Below, in pieces: positions 6,246 through 7,698 of a stretch of 7,698 nucleotides of DNA. This DNA comes from Candidatus Methanoprimaticola hominis (GTDB taxonomy: Archaea > Thermoplasmatota > Thermoplasmata > Methanomassiliicoccales > Methanomethylophilaceae). Numbering within the stretch: position 1 is the stretch's first letter; every line of letters begins with the position of its first letter. Location: the NCBI GenBank assembly GCA_006954465.1, contig LVVU01000154.1, positions 6,576 to 14,273 of the forward strand, given 5' to 3'. Both the position numbers and the translations under genes were made by a program. The notes under the pieces are model-generated. The model was not told where the DNA came from and did not search any database. It saw only the letters and a list, made by a program, of their open reading frames with translations.

Positions 6246-7019
6246 TCACTCTCCCTTGACCTTCCACGGCTGGTAGCCGCCGAGGGTCCTAAGCTTGTGG
6301 ATCCTGAGACCGTACATGGTGACCTCTTTGTCATCCCTCATGTCGACTCCGTCGGCTCTGAAGATGGTTGTCCTCTTCTTCAGGTCGGACATGGCCGCGG
6401 GCTTCCCGACGGATATTCTCCTGTCGAGGGGAATGGCGACCTGGTCCTTGACGTAGACGACCTCTTTCTTCTGGTCATCCCAGACGTACCTCTGCCAGCC
6501 GTCGAACATCAGTCCGTGCTCGTCGAGACGGCAGGCGTGTCCGTGAACGGTTGCTCCCCTGATACCGGTGAGGGCGGGGTCGAAGGTCTCGTTGTCGATG
6601 AACTCCTTGGCCATCTGCTCGAGGTTCCTCTCGCGGACCTCGATGATCTGCCTTCCGGAAAGGGTTCCGGTGTCGATTCCCCTGTACCTGGAGAGGTACA
6701 TCCATGCCCTCTGGTAGGGCGAGATGGGGGCGAAGTAGACGGAGTCGGTGAACTGGATGTACCTGACACGGTCTCCGTGTTTCGCTCCCTCGATGGGGAC
6801 GACGAGCTTCCTGATGGGGCAATCGGGCTCCTTGCCCTCCTCTATTGGGGGGTGGATGGACTTGTAGTCCTCTCCGGGGTTCCTGTGTCCCATGATCCTG
6901 ACGACATCATCCATGGAGACGTCGCGCAGCTTCTTCAGTTTGACTTTGGGGTCCATGTACCTGCGCCTGTTCTTGGCGGGGGTACTGGATCCAGGATAGA
7001 ACTGCCTCTTGTATGCCAT
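6246..7019 (-). CDS. mcrG: Methyl-coenzyme M reductase, gamma subunit
   Basis: The 257-residue product has the usual gamma-subunit length and begins [19 protein letters not shown], a classic start. ATG 7017-7019 is supported by AGGAGTG, which lies inside the last codons of mcrD at about 8 nt spacing. The next gene upstream, mcrD, ends 1 nt before this start. The segment L120-S121-G122-R123, in [19 protein letters not shown], is the loop that contacts coenzyme M in known structures (Arg120 gamma there). The [20 protein letters not shown] block (160-178) and the [11 protein letters not shown] stretch (220-230) are also typical. An in-frame extension upstream lies within mcrD and is not coding. 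The stop overlaps the Shine-Dalgarno of mcrA. No defect seen. Confidence 0.97.
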   Translation of the reverse strand: MAYKRQFYPGSSTPAKNRRRYMDPKVKLKKLRDVSMDDVVRIMGHRNPGEDYKSIHPPIEEGKEPDCPIRKLVVPIEGAKHGDRVRYIQFTDSVYFAPISPYQRAWMYLSRYRGIDTGTLSGRQIIEVRERNLEQMAKEFIDNETFDPALTGIRGATVHGHACRLDEHGLMFDGWQRYVWDDQKKEVVYVKDQVAIPLDRRISVGKPAAMSDLKKRTTIFRADGVDMRDDKEVTMYGLRIHKLRTLGGYQPWKVKGE

Positions 7020-7020
7020 T

Positions 7021-7455
7021 TTATGCACTCCTGTAATCATGTAGAGTTGGTCTGTATTTCGAGTATCTCCCAACCTGGAGGCTGTAGCCGTGCTCGATGT
7101 TCTCGTTGCAGGCCGCCTTGATAAGCTCCAGAATATCATCAAGCTCGTCGTCGTCCTCCACCTCGAGTTCGATGTAGAAACCTCCCACGAGATAGCGGAG
7201 CTCGACTTCCTGGCCACCGACATGGATGACCTTGCGCTCGGTGTGGTTGTTGGGTAGCCCCTTTCCAGGACCGCTGTTGATGGTCTTGGGGAGACTCTCG
7301 CCGGTCATGTTGATCTGCCTGATGCCCTTGATGGTATCGAGGGCGTTCAGCACCTTCTCCGTCGTCTCAGCACTGAGGAGACGGTTGGTGATGATCTGGA
7401 CCTCGGGAAGAGGCACACCGGCGTAATCTGCTGCGGGGGCTGTGTAACTCGACAT
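7021..7455 (-). CDS. mcrD: Methyl-coenzyme M reductase operon protein D
   Basis: The 144-residue product shows the McrD pattern: PLPEVQIITNRLLSAETTEK (residues 15-34), SGPGKGLPNNHTERKVIHVGG (60-81), a conserved VELRYLVGGFYIELE strand pair, and a C-terminal YRPTLHDYRSA. McrD is not part of the mature enzyme. It is reported to bind immature reductase and assist assembly or activation. The stretch EDDDELDD (99-106) is unusually acidic. The start ATG 7453-7455 follows GAGGTGAT, which is nearly the full complement of the 16S rRNA tail and begins inside the mcrB stop region, so translation is coupled to mcrB. A short gap of 1 nt separates it from mcrG. Between mcrD and mcrG there is no mcrC, unlike the common mcrBDCGA order. 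Confidence 0.94.
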   Translation of the reverse strand: MSSYTAPAADYAGVPLPEVQIITNRLLSAETTEKVLNALDTIKGIRQINMTGESLPKTINSGPGKGLPNNHTERKVIHVGGQEVELRYLVGGFYIELEVEDDDELDDILELIKAACNENIEHGYSLQVGRYSKYRPTLHDYRSA

Positions 7456-7463
7456 GCATCACC

Positions 7464-7698
7464 TCAGAGTTTCTTCTTGATCTTCTTGGCCTCTGCAGCG
7501 ACGTACTGCATGGGCTGCTTGAACTCCTCGATGTCTCCGAAGACCTCTTTGAACAGGCCGGAAGTGGCCTCGGCAGAGAAGGTCTGGGTTCCACCGTCGA
7601 GACAGTTACCGGCGGTAACGGCGGGGATGAGGACTCCCTTGGCGTGCCTGGTAACGACGTGGTTTCCGTGGAACAGTCCGGGTCCGCCTCCACCGTAG
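7464..7698 (-). CDS. mcrB: Methyl-coenzyme M reductase, beta subunit, C-terminal 77 residues (5' end outside window)
   Basis: Reading the complement of 7698-7464 gives an open frame ending in TGA (7464-7466). It starts [20 protein letters not shown] and continues through [20 protein letters not shown] to a lysine-rich end, [10 protein letters not shown]. These are the hallmark C-terminal blocks of the beta subunit. In known structures the Tyr of YGGGG and the His of GNH (Tyr367, His379) contact coenzyme B, and both are present. The gene is the first of the minus-strand mcr set visible here; its start and the operon promoter lie beyond position 7698. The stop is 8 nt before the mcrD start. Confidence 0.96.
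   Translation of the reverse strand, partial: YGGGGPGLFHGNHVVTRHAKGVLIPAVTAGNCLDGGTQTFSAEATSGLFKEVFGDIEEFKQPMQYVAAEAKKIKKKL

Noticed and set aside
4744..6276. Plus-strand open frame of 510 codons opposite mcrA
   Set aside because: It lies entirely antisense to the unmistakable mcrA. Its composition, rich in V, G, D and L without motifs, is what mcrA codon bias produces on the complement.
6297..7121. Plus-strand open frame of 274 codons opposite mcrG and part of mcrD
   Set aside because: Antisense shadow of well-identified genes, with no start signal and no family motif.
1..7698. CRISPR arrays, insertion sequences, tRNA and rRNA genes
   Set aside because: I saw no regularly spaced repeats, transposase motifs, terminal inverted repeats, tRNA T-loop signatures or rRNA-like sequence.

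Overview
The window looks like chromosome from a hydrogen-dependent methylotrophic methanogen of the order Methanomassiliicoccales (class Thermoplasmata). That placement is my inference. It rests on the McrA, McrB and McrG sequences, on an mcrBDGA gene order with no mcrC, on the moderately GC-rich base composition, and on short accessory genes of families largely restricted to methanogens. I cannot name a species without a search.

Layout, left to right. Positions 1-1339 (plus strand) hold the 3' end of a gene resembling the archaeal DUF2111 family. It overlaps by 8 nt a small cysteine-containing protein that resembles the DUF6951 family. Next, after a possible promoter, comes an unrecognised 213-residue soluble protein with a regular C-X5-C-X5-C motif. 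Positions 1340-1593 are non-coding and carry three small inverted repeats. Positions 1594-2553 (minus strand) encode an unrecognised 319-residue protein with one N-terminal membrane segment and an extracytoplasmic body that may be internally duplicated. Positions 2554-3080 form a 527-bp gap with no convincing gene; it ends in a TATA-like promoter for the next unit. Positions 3081-4169 (plus strand) form a two-gene unit: a four-helix DUF2798-like membrane protein, then a cytidylate-kinase-like P-loop protein broken by a two-base frameshift. A GNRA-loop hairpin lies between this unit and the convergent mcr operon.

Positions 4301-7698 (minus strand) carry the methyl-coenzyme M reductase operon, read right to left: the end of mcrB, then mcrD, mcrG, mcrA and a small DUF2098-like gene. 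Gaps are -2 to 11 nt, with Shine-Dalgarno sequences embedded in or beside the preceding stop codons of mcrB, mcrD and mcrG, which indicates one transcript and probable translational coupling. McrA, McrB and McrG form the enzyme that reduces methyl-coenzyme M with coenzyme B to release methane. McrD assists its assembly. The DUF2098-like protein is an uncharacterised extra member of the operon.

I did not find a clearly new multi-gene system. The points most worth checking are the frameshift in the kinase-like gene, the DUF2098-like gene joined to mcrA, the one-residue deletion in McrA beside the methyl-histidine site, and the unrecognised cysteine-rich and secreted proteins.
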